36,445 bases of DNA from JACVRU01 sp040905885 (GTDB lineage: Bacteria; Actinomycetota; Thermoleophilia; Gaiellales; Gaiellaceae), in NCBI GenBank assembly GCA_040905885.1, contig JBBDQR010000076.1, positions 1 through 36,445 on the forward strand, in the 5' to 3' direction. Shown here in pieces: positions 22,274-30,070 of this stretch. The translations under genes were made by a program, and so were the position numbers. Below the pieces are notes generated by a model, which had not been told where the DNA came from, searched no databases, and saw nothing but the letters and a program-made list of their open reading frames with translations. Within the stretch, counting starts at the first letter, position 1; each line of letters starts with the position of its first letter.

Positions 22274-23116
22274 GTGGACGTCCTCTCGCACTGGTCGCTG
22301 GAGCCGGCGAAGCTCCTGCCGGTCGCGGTGGCCGCGTTCCTCTACTGGCGCCGCGCGCTGACGCTCCGCGGCCGGGGCGCGCCGGTGGCGCGGTGGCGGC
22401 AGGGACTGTTCGGGCTCGGCCTGCTCCTCTTCCTCGCCGCGGTCGTTTCGCCGATCGACTGGCTCGGGGAGGAGCGGCTGTTCTCGTTCCACATGCTCCA
22501 GCACGTGCTGCTCGGCGACCTCGCCGCGCTCTGCGTCGTCGCCGGGCTGACAGGGCCCCTGCTCAGGCCGGTGCTCGCCCTCCGCGCCGTCGAGCGCCTC
22601 CGCTTCCTCGCCCATCCGCTCGTCGCCCTGCCCCTCTGGGCGGCCAACCTGTTCGCCTGGCACCTCCCGGCCGCCTACGAGGCGGCGCTGGGCTCGGGCG
22701 GCCTGCACGCGCTCCAGCACCTCTGCTTCTTCACGTTCGGGGCGCTGATGTGGGCGCCGGTGGTCGAGATCCTGCCCGGGCCGATGTGGTTCGGGACGGG
22801 GTGGAAGCTCGGCTACATCGTCGTCGTCCGGCTGCTCGAGACCGTGCTCGGGAACGTCTTCCTCTGGACGGGGACGGTCGTCTATTCGACGTATGAGCGG
22901 GCGGAGCGGCTCTGGGGGATCTCGCCGCTCGCCGACCAGGGGCTCGCGGGCGCGGTGATGATGATCGAGGGCTCGCTCGTCACGATCGGCGCGCTCGCCT
23001 GGCTGTTCCTGAAGCTCGCGGCCGAGGGCGAGCTGCGGCAGCAGCTGCTGGAGCGCGGGCTCGACCCGCGGGCGGTCAACCGCGCCGTGCGCTACGGGCG
23101 CGCGGAGGAGCTGTAG
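22274..23116 (+). CDS. CtaG-like cytochrome c oxidase assembly protein
   Basis: 280 residues with seven hydrophobic helices. The start WSLEPAKLLPVAVAAFLYWR, FSFHMLQHVLLGDLAALCVV, AWHLPAAYEAAL, LQHLCFFTFGALMWAPVVE and LADQGLAGAVMMIEGSLV are characteristic of the CtaG family (caa3-type). They include its conserved His pairs, which probably handle copper delivery to the oxidase. No oxidase subunits are in the window. It begins a plus-strand block that splits the minus-strand purine genes. Confidence 0.88.
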   Translation: MDVLSHWSLEPAKLLPVAVAAFLYWRRALTLRGRGAPVARWRQGLFGLGLLLFLAAVVSPIDWLGEERLFSFHMLQHVLLGDLAALCVVAGLTGPLLRPVLALRAVERLRFLAHPLVALPLWAANLFAWHLPAAYEAALGSGGLHALQHLCFFTFGALMWAPVVEILPGPMWFGTGWKLGYIVVVRLLETVLGNVFLWTGTVVYSTYERAERLWGISPLADQGLAGAVMMIEGSLVTIGALAWLFLKLAAEGELRQQLLERGLDPRAVNRAVRYGRAEEL

Positions 23117-23141
23117 CGTCCGCGGCGAACGCCCAAGGTCG

Positions 23142-23555
23142 GTGCGCTCCACCGGCGTCCACCACGTCGACCTCGTCGTCTCCTCGATCGAGCGCAGCCT
23201 GCCGTTCTACCGCGACCTGCTCGGGCCGCTCGGCTGGCACCGCGTCGGCGAGGTCGAGGGCGAGCGCGGCGAGACGATCTGGTACCTGAGCGGGCCGGGC
23301 ACCAGCATCGGCCTGCGGGAGGCGCAGGCGCCGGGCGAGCACGACCGCTACCGCGTCGGGCTCCATCACCTCGCCTTCGAGGCGTCGTCCCGCGGGGCGG
23401 TCGACGAGCGCGCCGACTGGCTCCGCGAGCGCGGCGCCGAAATCGAGAGCGGCCCGGAGGATTACGGCTACATCCCCGGCTACTACGCCGTCTTCTTCTA
23501 CGACCCCGACGGGCTGAAGCTCGAGATCGTTCATATTCCCCTCCTCGCCGCCTAG
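23142..23555 (+). CDS. VOC-family metalloenzyme-like protein
   Basis: 137 residues with the two-module glyoxalase fold. TGVHHVDLVVSSIERSLPFY has the first metal His, YRVGLHHLAFEASS the second module His, and FYDPDGLKLEIVHIP the terminal Glu and the conserved DPDG turn. This is a typical glyoxalase / extradiol-dioxygenase relative; the substrate is unknown. It starts at GTG 23142, 25 bp after the ctaG stop. Confidence 0.85.
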   Translation: MRSTGVHHVDLVVSSIERSLPFYRDLLGPLGWHRVGEVEGERGETIWYLSGPGTSIGLREAQAPGEHDRYRVGLHHLAFEASSRGAVDERADWLRERGAEIESGPEDYGYIPGYYAVFFYDPDGLKLEIVHIPLLAA

Positions 23556-23571
23556 AAAAGGAGAGCAGGAG

Positions 23572-23808
23572 ATGGAACAGCAGCCCGGCTCGCCGCAGCG
23601 CCCCACGATGAGCATGCCGGCGACCTTGCCGATTCCCGGCAACGCCGAGTTCGCGCTCTACCTGGTGATCGTCGTCGTCTTCGCGATCATCTGGGCCGTC
23701 AGCGACCGGTTCGACGTCAGCGGCTTCGTGACCTCGACGACGGTGCTCACGGCCGCGTACTTCCTCAGCCGCGGGATCGCCAAGGCGTCGCGCGTCTACG
23801 AGCAGTGA
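23572..23808 (+). CDS. Small single- or double-pass membrane protein
   Basis: 78 residues. AGGAGAGCAGGAG precedes ATG 23572, a clear Shine-Dalgarno. A Pro/Ser/Met-rich start (about 1-24) is followed by one hydrophobic helix (ALYLVIVVVFAIIWAVS) and a second weaker one (TSTTVLTAAYFLSRGIA). No family recognised. A strong terminator hairpin lies 2 nt after the stop. Confidence 0.7.
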   Translation: MEQQPGSPQRPTMSMPATLPIPGNAEFALYLVIVVVFAIIWAVSDRFDVSGFVTSTTVLTAAYFLSRGIAKASRVYEQ

Positions 23809-23809
23809 T

Positions 23810-23836
23810 CACGGGGGAACCCATGGTTCCCCCGTG
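23810..23836. terminator. Terminator hairpin after the small membrane protein gene
   Basis: A perfect 12-bp stem CACGGGGGAACC/GGTTCCCCCGTG with a CAT loop, 2 nt beyond the stop. There is no long U run after it, as at the other hairpins here. Confidence 0.7.
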
Positions 23837-23973
23837 GGCCCCTCCTTTACCGCCTTCCGCTGGGACGGCGGCTTCGTGGCCTCTCGGGCGGCTGAACCGC
23901 CCTTCGGCCACGGGGCCGTCGTCCGGTGGGCCGGCACCGTAGGCCTGCAGGCCATGAACGGTCAGCCTGCGAT

Positions 23974-24037
23974 CTGACGCCTCGCGACGGCTGGGATGCG
24001 CGGCTTCGCCGCTGCGATCCCGGCCGTCCGAAATCAG
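23974..24037 (-). terminator. Long imperfect hairpin at the 3' end of purF
   Basis: Nested pairs CTGA/TCAG, ACGGC/GCCGT, GGGAT/ATCCC and GCGGC/GCCGC with a TTC loop; the outer TCAG contains the purF stop. The rest of the 225-bp convergent gap holds a GTGGCC/GGCCAC hairpin around GGGCGG/CCGCCC and the palindrome GGCCTGCAGGCC. No gene is seen there. Confidence 0.5.
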
Positions 24038-25404
24038 CTCTTGACGAGCTCGAACCGCAGCTTGGCCGCCTCGCGCGGGACGGCCGTCGGGTAGTCCCGC
24101 GTGAGGCAGGCCCGGCAGACCGCGCTCTCGGGCCGCTGGACGGCGGCCTGGAGCCCCTCGAGCGAGAGGTAGTGCAGCGAGGTGGCGCCGATCAGCGCCC
24201 GCACCTCGTCGACCGTCCTCGCGGCGGCGACGAGCTCGTCCTCGCCGGCCAGGTCGATCCCGTAGAAGCAGGGGCCGACGACCGGCGGTGAGGAGATCCG
24301 GACGTGCACCTCGGCGGCGCCCGCGTCGAACAGCATCGAGACGAGCTGGCGCGTCGTGTTGCCGCGCACGATCGAGTCGTCCACGATCACGACGCGCTTC
24401 CCGGCCACCTCGGCCAGCGGGTTGAACTTGAGCCGGATCCCCTGCTCCCGTAGCTTCTGGTCGGGCTGGATGAAGGTGCGGCCGACGTAGCGGTTCTTGA
24501 TCAGCCCCTCCGAGAACGGGATCCCGGAGGCGCGCGAGAAGCCGATCGCCGCCGGCGTGCCCGAGTCGGGGATGGGAAGCACGAGGTCGGCCTCCACCGG
24601 GGCCTCGGCGGCGAGCCGCTCCCCCATCCGCAGGCGCGCGCCGTGGGCCTCGACGCCCTCGATCAGGGAGTCGGGCCGCGCGAGGTAGAAGAACTCGAAG
24701 ATGCAGAACGCCGTGCGCTCGCCGGCCGGCAACGCCTGCTCGGCGCGCAGCCCCTCCCCGTCGATCACGATCAGCTCGCCGGGAGCCACGTCGCGGACGA
24801 ACTCGGCGCCGACGAGGTCGAGCGCGCACGTCTCCGAGGCGACGACCCAGTCGTCCCCGAGCCGCCCCAGCTCGAGCGGCCGGAAGCCGAGCGGGTCGCG
24901 GAAGGCGATCAGCTTGTGGTCGGAGAGCGCGACCACCGAGTACGCGCCCTCGAGCCGGGCCATCGCGTTCGCCACAGCCTCCTCGATGGGCGCCTCGTCT
25001 GCGGCGATCAGCGCCGCGATCACCTCGCTGTCGGACGAGGAGGCGAGCGGGACGCCGAGCTCGGCGCGCAGGGCGCCGGCGTTGACGAGGTTGCCGTTGT
25101 GGCCCAGCGCGATCGTCCGGCCGCGACCCCGGTGGATCAGCGGCTGCGCGTTCTCCCAGCGGTGACCGCCGGTGGTCGAGTAGCGCGTGTGGCCGATCGC
25201 CAGCTCGCCGTGGAGGCCGTCGAGGTTCCGCTCGCTGAAGACCTGCGTGACGAGGCCGAGGTCGCGGATGACGGTCAGCCGGCCGCGGTCGGAGACGGCG
25301 ATCCCCGCCGACTCCTGGCCCCGGTGCTGGAGCGCGTGCAGCCCGAAGTAGGTCGTGCGCGCGACGTCGCGGTCGGCCGAGCGGATGCCGAAGACGCCGC
25401 ACAT
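24034..25404 (-). CDS. purF: Amidophosphoribosyltransferase
   Basis: 456 residues. Cys2 of MCGVFGI is the glutaminase nucleophile once Met is removed. HALQHRGQESAGIAV, GHTRYSTTGG and LGHNGNLVNA belong to the N-terminal Ntn domain. VVIVDDSIVRGNTTRQLV is the PRPP loop. AFCIFEFFYLARPDS and AVCRACLTRDYP match the Cys ligands of the Bacillus-type Fe-S enzyme, so it probably holds a 4Fe-4S cluster. The first committed step of purine synthesis. GAGGGGG 6 nt before the ATG can act as Shine-Dalgarno, but it forms one strand of repeat copy 3. Confidence 0.96.
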   Translation of the reverse strand: MCGVFGIRSADRDVARTTYFGLHALQHRGQESAGIAVSDRGRLTVIRDLGLVTQVFSERNLDGLHGELAIGHTRYSTTGGHRWENAQPLIHRGRGRTIALGHNGNLVNAGALRAELGVPLASSSDSEVIAALIAADEAPIEEAVANAMARLEGAYSVVALSDHKLIAFRDPLGFRPLELGRLGDDWVVASETCALDLVGAEFVRDVAPGELIVIDGEGLRAEQALPAGERTAFCIFEFFYLARPDSLIEGVEAHGARLRMGERLAAEAPVEADLVLPIPDSGTPAAIGFSRASGIPFSEGLIKNRYVGRTFIQPDQKLREQGIRLKFNPLAEVAGKRVVIVDDSIVRGNTTRQLVSMLFDAGAAEVHVRISSPPVVGPCFYGIDLAGEDELVAAARTVDEVRALIGATSLHYLSLEGLQAAVQRPESAVCRACLTRDYPTAVPREAAKLRFELVKS

Positions 25405-25406
25405 CA

Positions 25407-25568
25407 GTGCCCCCTCAGGTGAGAGTCTCGCGTTCCTGGCGAGCGAAAAGCGAGCAGCTCAAGGACGCAGGGAGCGCTCGTAGCTGAAGCTACGGGCGCG
25501 ACCGAGGACGCGGAGATGCGACGCTTTGCAGCCGCCAGGGACGCACTGAATCTTGCCTGAGGGGGCAC
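25407..25568 (-). repeat. Dispersed structured intergenic element, copy 3 (purL-purF gap)
   Basis: It runs from the last base of the purL stop codon to 2 nt before the purF start codon. Outer arms GTGCCCCCTCAGG and CCTGAGGGGGCAC (25568-25556 and 25419-25407) are perfectly complementary over 13 bp. Inner layers are TCCCTGGCG/CGCCAGGAA and AAAGCG/CGCTTT, with apex GTAGC-TTCA-GCTAC. It is in the sense direction of the purL-purF mRNA, and its 3' arm contains the purF ribosome-binding sequence. Confidence 0.88.
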
Positions 25569-27649
25569 TAGTCCGCACCCCAGGCCTGGGCGAGCTCGGC
25601 CAGCGGGATCCCGAGCAGCGAGTCGCCGCCGACGATGCCGATCCGCGGCAGCGTCAACGACCGCGCGACCTCGTGCGGGCAGGCCACGATCACCCGGCCG
25701 CCGCCCTCGCCGAAGAGCTCCAGCTCGTCGTCGGAGACGGACACCTCCGCGCCGATGCCGCTCGCGATCGCCGCCTCCGCGAGCGCGACGGCGAGCCCGC
25801 CCTCGGCGGCGTCGTGCGCGAGCGAGAGCTTCGGAGCCGTGCCCCAGAGCCGCCGGACGAGCGCGGCCTCCGCCTCGAGGTCGAGGCGCGCGGGGGCGCC
25901 GCCGATCTCGCCGAAGAGCGCCTGGTACTCCGACCCCGCCAGGGAGACCTCCCCGGCCTCCGCGAGGAAGACGACGTCGCCCTCGCGCCAGGCGCCCGGG
26001 ATCGTCCGCACGTCCTCGACGAGCCCGACGCAGCCGACGACCGGCGTCGGGTGGATCGCCCGCCCCTCGGTCTCGTTGTAGAGCGACACGTTGCCGGAGA
26101 CGACGGGGATGCCGAGCGCCTCGCAGGCCTCCGCCATCCCCTCGATCGCCTCGGCCAGCTCCCAGGCGATCTCGGGCTTCTCGGGGTTGCCGAAGTTGAG
26201 GCAGTCCGTGATCGCGAGCGGCCTCCCGCCGGCGCAGGCGACGTTGCGGGCCGCCTCGAGCACGGCCAGCGAGCCGCCCGTGCGCGGTTCGAGCCGCGCG
26301 ATGCGCCCCTGGCCGTCCAGCGAGACCGCGAGGCCGCGCTGCGAGGGGCGCAGCCGCAGGACGGCCGCGTCGAGGCCGGGCCGCCGCACCGTCCGCGAGC
26401 CGACGAGGTGGTCGTAGCGCCGGTAGATCCAGGCGCGGCTGCGGACGTTCGGCGAGGCGAGCAGCTCGAGGAGGGCGTCTCCGGCCGGCGGGCCCTGCGG
26501 CCGCGCGACGGGCTCGGGCGCCGGCCGCGGCTTCACCGCGATCTCGTAGCGGGGCGCCTCGTCGGTGAGGAGGTGGGCGGGGATCTCCCCGGCGACCTCG
26601 CCGCCGTGGAACGCGCGCAGCGCGCCCGTGTCCGTGACCTCGCCGACCACGGCGTGGGCGAGCTCCCAGCGGTCGCACACCGCCGCCGCCGCCTCGACGA
26701 AGCCGGGGTGGAGCACGGCCACCATCCGCTCCTGGCTCTCGGAGATCATGATCTCCCAGGGCTCCATCCCCGGCTCGCGCAGAGGGACGCGGTCGAGGTG
26801 GACGTCGATGCCGGCGCCGTCGCGGGCCATCTCGGAGAGCGCGGAGGCGAGGCCGGCGGCCCCGCAGTCCTGGAGCGAGTCGACGAGGCCGCGCTCGACC
26901 AGCTCGAGGCTCGTCTCGATCAGCTTGTTGCCCGTGAAGGGGTCGCCGATCTGCACCGACGGCCGCTTCTCGCCCGCGCCCTCGCCGAGCTCCTGGCTCG
27001 CGAGCACGCTCGCGCCGCCGATCCCGTCGCGCCCGGTCGTCGCGCCGAAGAGGAAGACGACCCCGCCCAGCCCGCGCGCGGCGGCGCGTGTGACCCGCTC
27101 GGTCGGCAGCAGCCCGACGCACATCGCGTTGACGAGGCAGTTGTCCCGGTAGCTGTCGTCGAAGACCGCCTCGCCGCCGACGGTGGGGACGCCGATGCTG
27201 TTCCCGTAGCCGCCGATGCCGGCGACCGCGCGGTCGAAGGCGTGATCCGGCGCGCCGAAGCGCAGCCCGTCGAGCAGCGCGATCGGCCGCGCGCCCATGG
27301 CGAGGATGTCGCGGACGATCCCTCCGATCCCGGTGGCCGCGCCCTGGAAGGGCTCGACCGCGGACGGGTGGTTGTGGCTCTCGACCTTGAAGGCGACCGC
27401 CTCGCCGTCGCCGAGGTCGACGACGCCCGCGTTCTCGCCCGGGCCCTGGAGCACGCCGTGCCCGCTCGTCGGAAACCGCTTCAGCAGGCGGGCCGAGTGC
27501 TTGTAGCCGCAGTGCTCCGACCAGAGCAGGGAGAAGACGGCGAGCTCGAAGTGGTTCGGGCCGCGGCCGAGCAGCTCCTGGATTCGGTCGAGCTCCCCGT
27601 CGGTGAGCCCGAGGGCGCGATGGAGAGGCTGTTCCGCGACGGCCGTCAG
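25568..27649 (-). CDS. purL: Phosphoribosylformylglycinamidine synthase, single-chain subunit PurL
   Basis: 693 residues if read from CTG 27649. Conserved sequence runs well upstream of the first GTG (27454): LHRALGLTDGELDRIQELLG, WSEHCGYKHSARLL. Then come VAFKVESHNHPSAVEPFQG (ATP-binding), GGYGNSIGVPTVGGEAVF, TDCLNFGNPEKPE and VVSGNVSLYNETEG. It makes FGAM from FGAR with PurQ/PurS, which are not in the window. There is no ATG, GTG or TTG in frame before the conserved start. The CTG is 7 nt after TAGACT, as in the leaderless ctaG and purM starts, and is taken as the start. The stop is the edge of repeat copy 3. Confidence 0.93.
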   Translation of the reverse strand: MTAVAEQPLHRALGLTDGELDRIQELLGRGPNHFELAVFSLLWSEHCGYKHSARLLKRFPTSGHGVLQGPGENAGVVDLGDGEAVAFKVESHNHPSAVEPFQGAATGIGGIVRDILAMGARPIALLDGLRFGAPDHAFDRAVAGIGGYGNSIGVPTVGGEAVFDDSYRDNCLVNAMCVGLLPTERVTRAAARGLGGVVFLFGATTGRDGIGGASVLASQELGEGAGEKRPSVQIGDPFTGNKLIETSLELVERGLVDSLQDCGAAGLASALSEMARDGAGIDVHLDRVPLREPGMEPWEIMISESQERMVAVLHPGFVEAAAAVCDRWELAHAVVGEVTDTGALRAFHGGEVAGEIPAHLLTDEAPRYEIAVKPRPAPEPVARPQGPPAGDALLELLASPNVRSRAWIYRRYDHLVGSRTVRRPGLDAAVLRLRPSQRGLAVSLDGQGRIARLEPRTGGSLAVLEAARNVACAGGRPLAITDCLNFGNPEKPEIAWELAEAIEGMAEACEALGIPVVSGNVSLYNETEGRAIHPTPVVGCVGLVEDVRTIPGAWREGDVVFLAEAGEVSLAGSEYQALFGEIGGAPARLDLEAEAALVRRLWGTAPKLSLAHDAAEGGLAVALAEAAIASGIGAEVSVSDDELELFGEGGGRVIVACPHEVARSLTLPRIGIVGGDSLLGIPLAELAQAWGAD

Positions 27650-27656
27650 GTGTTCG

Positions 27657-27662
27657 AGTCTA
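27657..27662 (-). promoter_or_regulatory. -10 box TAGACT, leaderless CTG start of purL
   Basis: TAGACT ends 7 nt before CTG 27649, the same hexamer and spacing as ctaG. This is the main support for CTG initiation. Confidence 0.55.
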
Positions 27663-27702
27663 GCCGGGAAACAGGACGCCTCCCCTGTGCGTTTCTTCCC
27701 GA

Positions 27703-28293
27703 GTGAGCCCTCGTTACCTCGGCATGCTCGGATTGCTCGCCGCGATCTGGGGCGCGGCGTTCATGCTGATCGCGATCGGCCTGCGCGGCTTCGAGCCGGC
27801 GACGCTGATCGCCGTCCACACGGCCGTGCCCTTCTTCCTGATCGCCTGGGGCCAGCAGTACGTCGACTCGAACATCGTCGTGATCCTCAACGCGGCTGCG
27901 CCGCTCTTCATCGTCCTGCTGGCGGCGGTCGCCGTGCGCAGCGAGCGCGTGGGAGGGCTCCGGCTGGCCGGGTTCGTCGCCGGCTTCGCGGGCGTCGTGC
28001 TCGTCGTCGGCGGGGGGCCGGGCGAGGGCGGGAGGGGAGTGGTCGTCGGCCTCGCGGTCGTCGTCGCCGCGACGGCGCTCGCCTTCCAGCTCTACTTCGG
28101 CCTGATCTCGGGCGTCGGCGCCTCCCGTGCGATCCTCCTCACCTACCTCGTGCCCTCGCTCGCGCTCGTCTACGGGATCATGCTGCTCGACGAGCCGTTC
28201 CGCTGGACGGCCGTCGCGGGGCTCGCGCTCGTGCTCGCCGGCGTCGCGGTCGGGACGGGCGGCGTGCGGCGGCGAGCGGTCCCGGCCGCATGA
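27703..28293 (+). CDS. EamA-family transporter with internal deletions
   Basis: 196 residues against the usual 280-300. The start LGLLAAIWGAAFMLIAIGLRGFEPATL is typical of EamA/DMT exporters. It jumps at once to TAVPFFLIAWGQQYVDS (normally helix 3), so about 45 residues are missing. A second gap of 50-60 residues lies at AVVVAATALAFQLYFGL, where the repeat-domain helices should be. Both losses keep frame. The next gene is a full-length paralogue. The product may not be functional. Divergent from purL, with its GTG about 53 nt from the purL start. Confidence 0.7.
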   Translation: MSPRYLGMLGLLAAIWGAAFMLIAIGLRGFEPATLIAVHTAVPFFLIAWGQQYVDSNIVVILNAAAPLFIVLLAAVAVRSERVGGLRLAGFVAGFAGVVLVVGGGPGEGGRGVVVGLAVVVAATALAFQLYFGLISGVGASRAILLTYLVPSLALVYGIMLLDEPFRWTAVAGLALVLAGVAVGTGGVRRRAVPAA

Positions 28294-29171
28294 CCCGCGC
28301 CTACTGGCCGCTGCTGAGCCTGCTGGCGGCCGTCTGGGGCGCGTCGTACCTGTTCATCAAGGTCGCCGTGGAGGACGTCGAGCCGGCGCCGATGATGTTC
28401 TTCCGCCTCGCCGTCGCGGGCCTGCTGCTGCTCCCCCTCGTCGCCGCGCGGGGCGCGCTCGGCGAGCTGCGGCGCGCCTGGCGGCCCGGGCTCGTGCTTG
28501 GGATCGCCAACGGGGCGGTGCCGTTCACGCTGATCGCGTGGGGCGAGAAGCATGTCGACTCGGGCGTCGCCGCGATCGCGAACGCGACCGTGCCCCTCTT
28601 CGTGGCGCTGCTGCTGATCCGCTTTCTCCCGAGCGAGCGCCTCTCCCGCTCCCGCCTCGGCGGCGTGCTCCTCGGCCTCGCCGGCGTGGCCGTGCTGGCG
28701 GGCGGCCAGCCGGCCGCGGGAGGCTGGTGGGCCGTGGCCGGGACGCTCGCCGTGGTCGTCGCCTCCTTCTCGTACGGCATCGCCGGCGTCTACGGGCAGG
28801 TACGCGTCCAGGGGACGTCGGGCCCGGTGCTCGCGACCGCGTCGATGATCGGCGGCGCGCTCGTCCTGCTCCCGCTGGCGCTGTTCCAGCTTCCCGACGA
28901 GCTGCCGAGCCGCGAGGCGATCGGCTCCCTGCTCGCGCTGACCGTGCTGGGGACGGCGTTCGCGCAGCTGATCCTCTTCCGGATGCTGCGCCTCCACGGC
29001 TCCGCGCGACTCTCGCTCGTGACGTACCTGATGCCCCCGGTCGCGCTCTTCTACGGGGCGCTGCTCCTCGACGAGCCGGTGCGGCCCGAGGCGGTCGCCG
29101 GGCTGGCGCTGATCCTCGTCGGCGTCGCCGTCGGCTCCGGCAAGATGCGCCGACGGCCGCAGCACGCATGA
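28290..29171 (+). CDS. EamA-family drug/metabolite transporter
   Basis: 293 residues, full length, with ten hydrophobic helices in two EamA repeats. Start MTRAYWPLLSLLAAVWGASYLFIKVAVEDVEPAPMMFFR region; second repeat from about residue 150 (VVASFSYGIAGVYGQV). It ends TYLMPPVALFYGALLLDEPVRPEAV, the family's helix 9-10 hallmark. DMT exporters of this kind move amino acids or other small metabolites. Coupled by ATGA to the shortened paralogue upstream and to the acetyltransferase gene downstream. Confidence 0.9.
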   Translation: MTRAYWPLLSLLAAVWGASYLFIKVAVEDVEPAPMMFFRLAVAGLLLLPLVAARGALGELRRAWRPGLVLGIANGAVPFTLIAWGEKHVDSGVAAIANATVPLFVALLLIRFLPSERLSRSRLGGVLLGLAGVAVLAGGQPAAGGWWAVAGTLAVVVASFSYGIAGVYGQVRVQGTSGPVLATASMIGGALVLLPLALFQLPDELPSREAIGSLLALTVLGTAFAQLILFRMLRLHGSARLSLVTYLMPPVALFYGALLLDEPVRPEAVAGLALILVGVAVGSGKMRRRPQHA

Positions 29172-29668
29172 ACGTGTCGATCCGCCGGGCGACGCCCGAC
29201 GACCTCGACTTCCTCGTCGACCTGTACACGCACGAGGAGGTGGAGCCGTTCCTCGCGGCGGCGCGGCCGAAGGACCGGGAGGCCGTGCTGACCGAGCTGG
29301 CCCGGGATCCGCAGGAGGCCGGGATCTTCGTGATCGAGGTCGACGGCGAGCGGGCGGGGACGATGAGCTTCGAGGTGGCAAACCGCCGGAGCCGGATCGC
29401 CAGCCTCGGCGCAGTCGCGGTCCATCCCTCCTTCCGCGGGCGCCGGATCGCGGACGAGGCGGCGCGGCTCTTCCAGCGGCACCTGGTCCGCGACCTCGGC
29501 TACCACCGGCTGCAGCTGGAGATCTACGGGTTCAACGAGCGGGCGGTCGCCCACGCCGAGCGGGCCGGCTTCGTCCGCGAAGGCCTCCGGCGGAAGGCCT
29601 ACTGGAGGCACGGCGAGTGGGTCGACGGGATCCTCTTCGGCCTGATCGAGGACGAGCTCGAGCCGTAG
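29168..29668 (+). CDS. GNAT-family N-acetyltransferase
   Basis: 166 residues with the RimJ/RimL-like layout: start VSIRRATPDDLDFLVDLY, beta-bulge region IASLGAVAVHPSFRGRRIADEAARL (acetyl-CoA pyrophosphate loop), and RLQLEIYGFNERAVAHAERAGFVREGLRRKAYWR. It acetylates an amino group on an unknown small molecule or protein. Coupled by ATGA to the EamA transporter; its TAG stop forms the start of the next gene's -10 box. Confidence 0.9.
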   Translation: MNVSIRRATPDDLDFLVDLYTHEEVEPFLAAARPKDREAVLTELARDPQEAGIFVIEVDGERAGTMSFEVANRRSRIASLGAVAVHPSFRGRRIADEAARLFQRHLVRDLGYHRLQLEIYGFNERAVAHAERAGFVREGLRRKAYWRHGEWVDGILFGLIEDELEP

Positions 29669-29671
29669 GAT
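29666..29671 (+). promoter_or_regulatory. -10 box TAGGAT, leaderless start of the VOC gene
   Basis: TAGGAT overlaps the acetyltransferase stop TAG and ends 6 nt before ATG 29678. The 6-nt gap is GGAGCC, so a Shine-Dalgarno role cannot be excluded. Confidence 0.45.
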
Positions 29672-29677
29672 GGAGCC

Positions 29678-30070
29678 ATGAGCAGCTACCTGCACACGAT
29701 GTACCGGATCACCGATCCGGAGCGCAGCCGCGCCTTCTACGAGGCGCTTGGCTTCGAGTTCTCGCGGGAGATGGACATCGTCCGGAACGGCGAGAAGGAG
29801 GCCACGAACTACTTCTTCTCCCTTGGCGACGCGGAGAACGTGCTCGAGCTCACGTTCAACCACGACGGCCGCACGTACGAGCTCGGCACGGGTTACGGCC
29901 ACATCGCGCTCGCCGTCGACGACCTCGACGGGACGCTCGCCCGGCTCGCCGGGCAGGGGATCGAGCCCGAGCGCGAGCCCTACCGCGTGCGCGAGGGCGG
30001 CTCGCGGCTCTGCTTCGTCCGCGACCCGGACGACTACCGAATCGAGCTGATCGACCGCAGCGGTCGCTAG
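29678..30070 (+). CDS. VOC-family (lactoylglutathione-lyase-like) protein
   Basis: 130 residues. MYRITDPERSRAFYEALGFEFS, TNYFFSLGDAENVLELTFNHDG, TGYGHIALAVDDLDGTLARL and CFVRDPDDYRIELIDR give the glyoxalase I pattern with His, Glu, His and Glu ligands in place. Probably a glyoxalase-like lyase or dioxygenase of a small metabolite. The TAG shares a CTAG with the stop of the convergent micro-gene. Confidence 0.88.
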   Translation: MSSYLHTMYRITDPERSRAFYEALGFEFSREMDIVRNGEKEATNYFFSLGDAENVLELTFNHDGRTYELGTGYGHIALAVDDLDGTLARLAGQGIEPEREPYRVREGGSRLCFVRDPDDYRIELIDRSGR

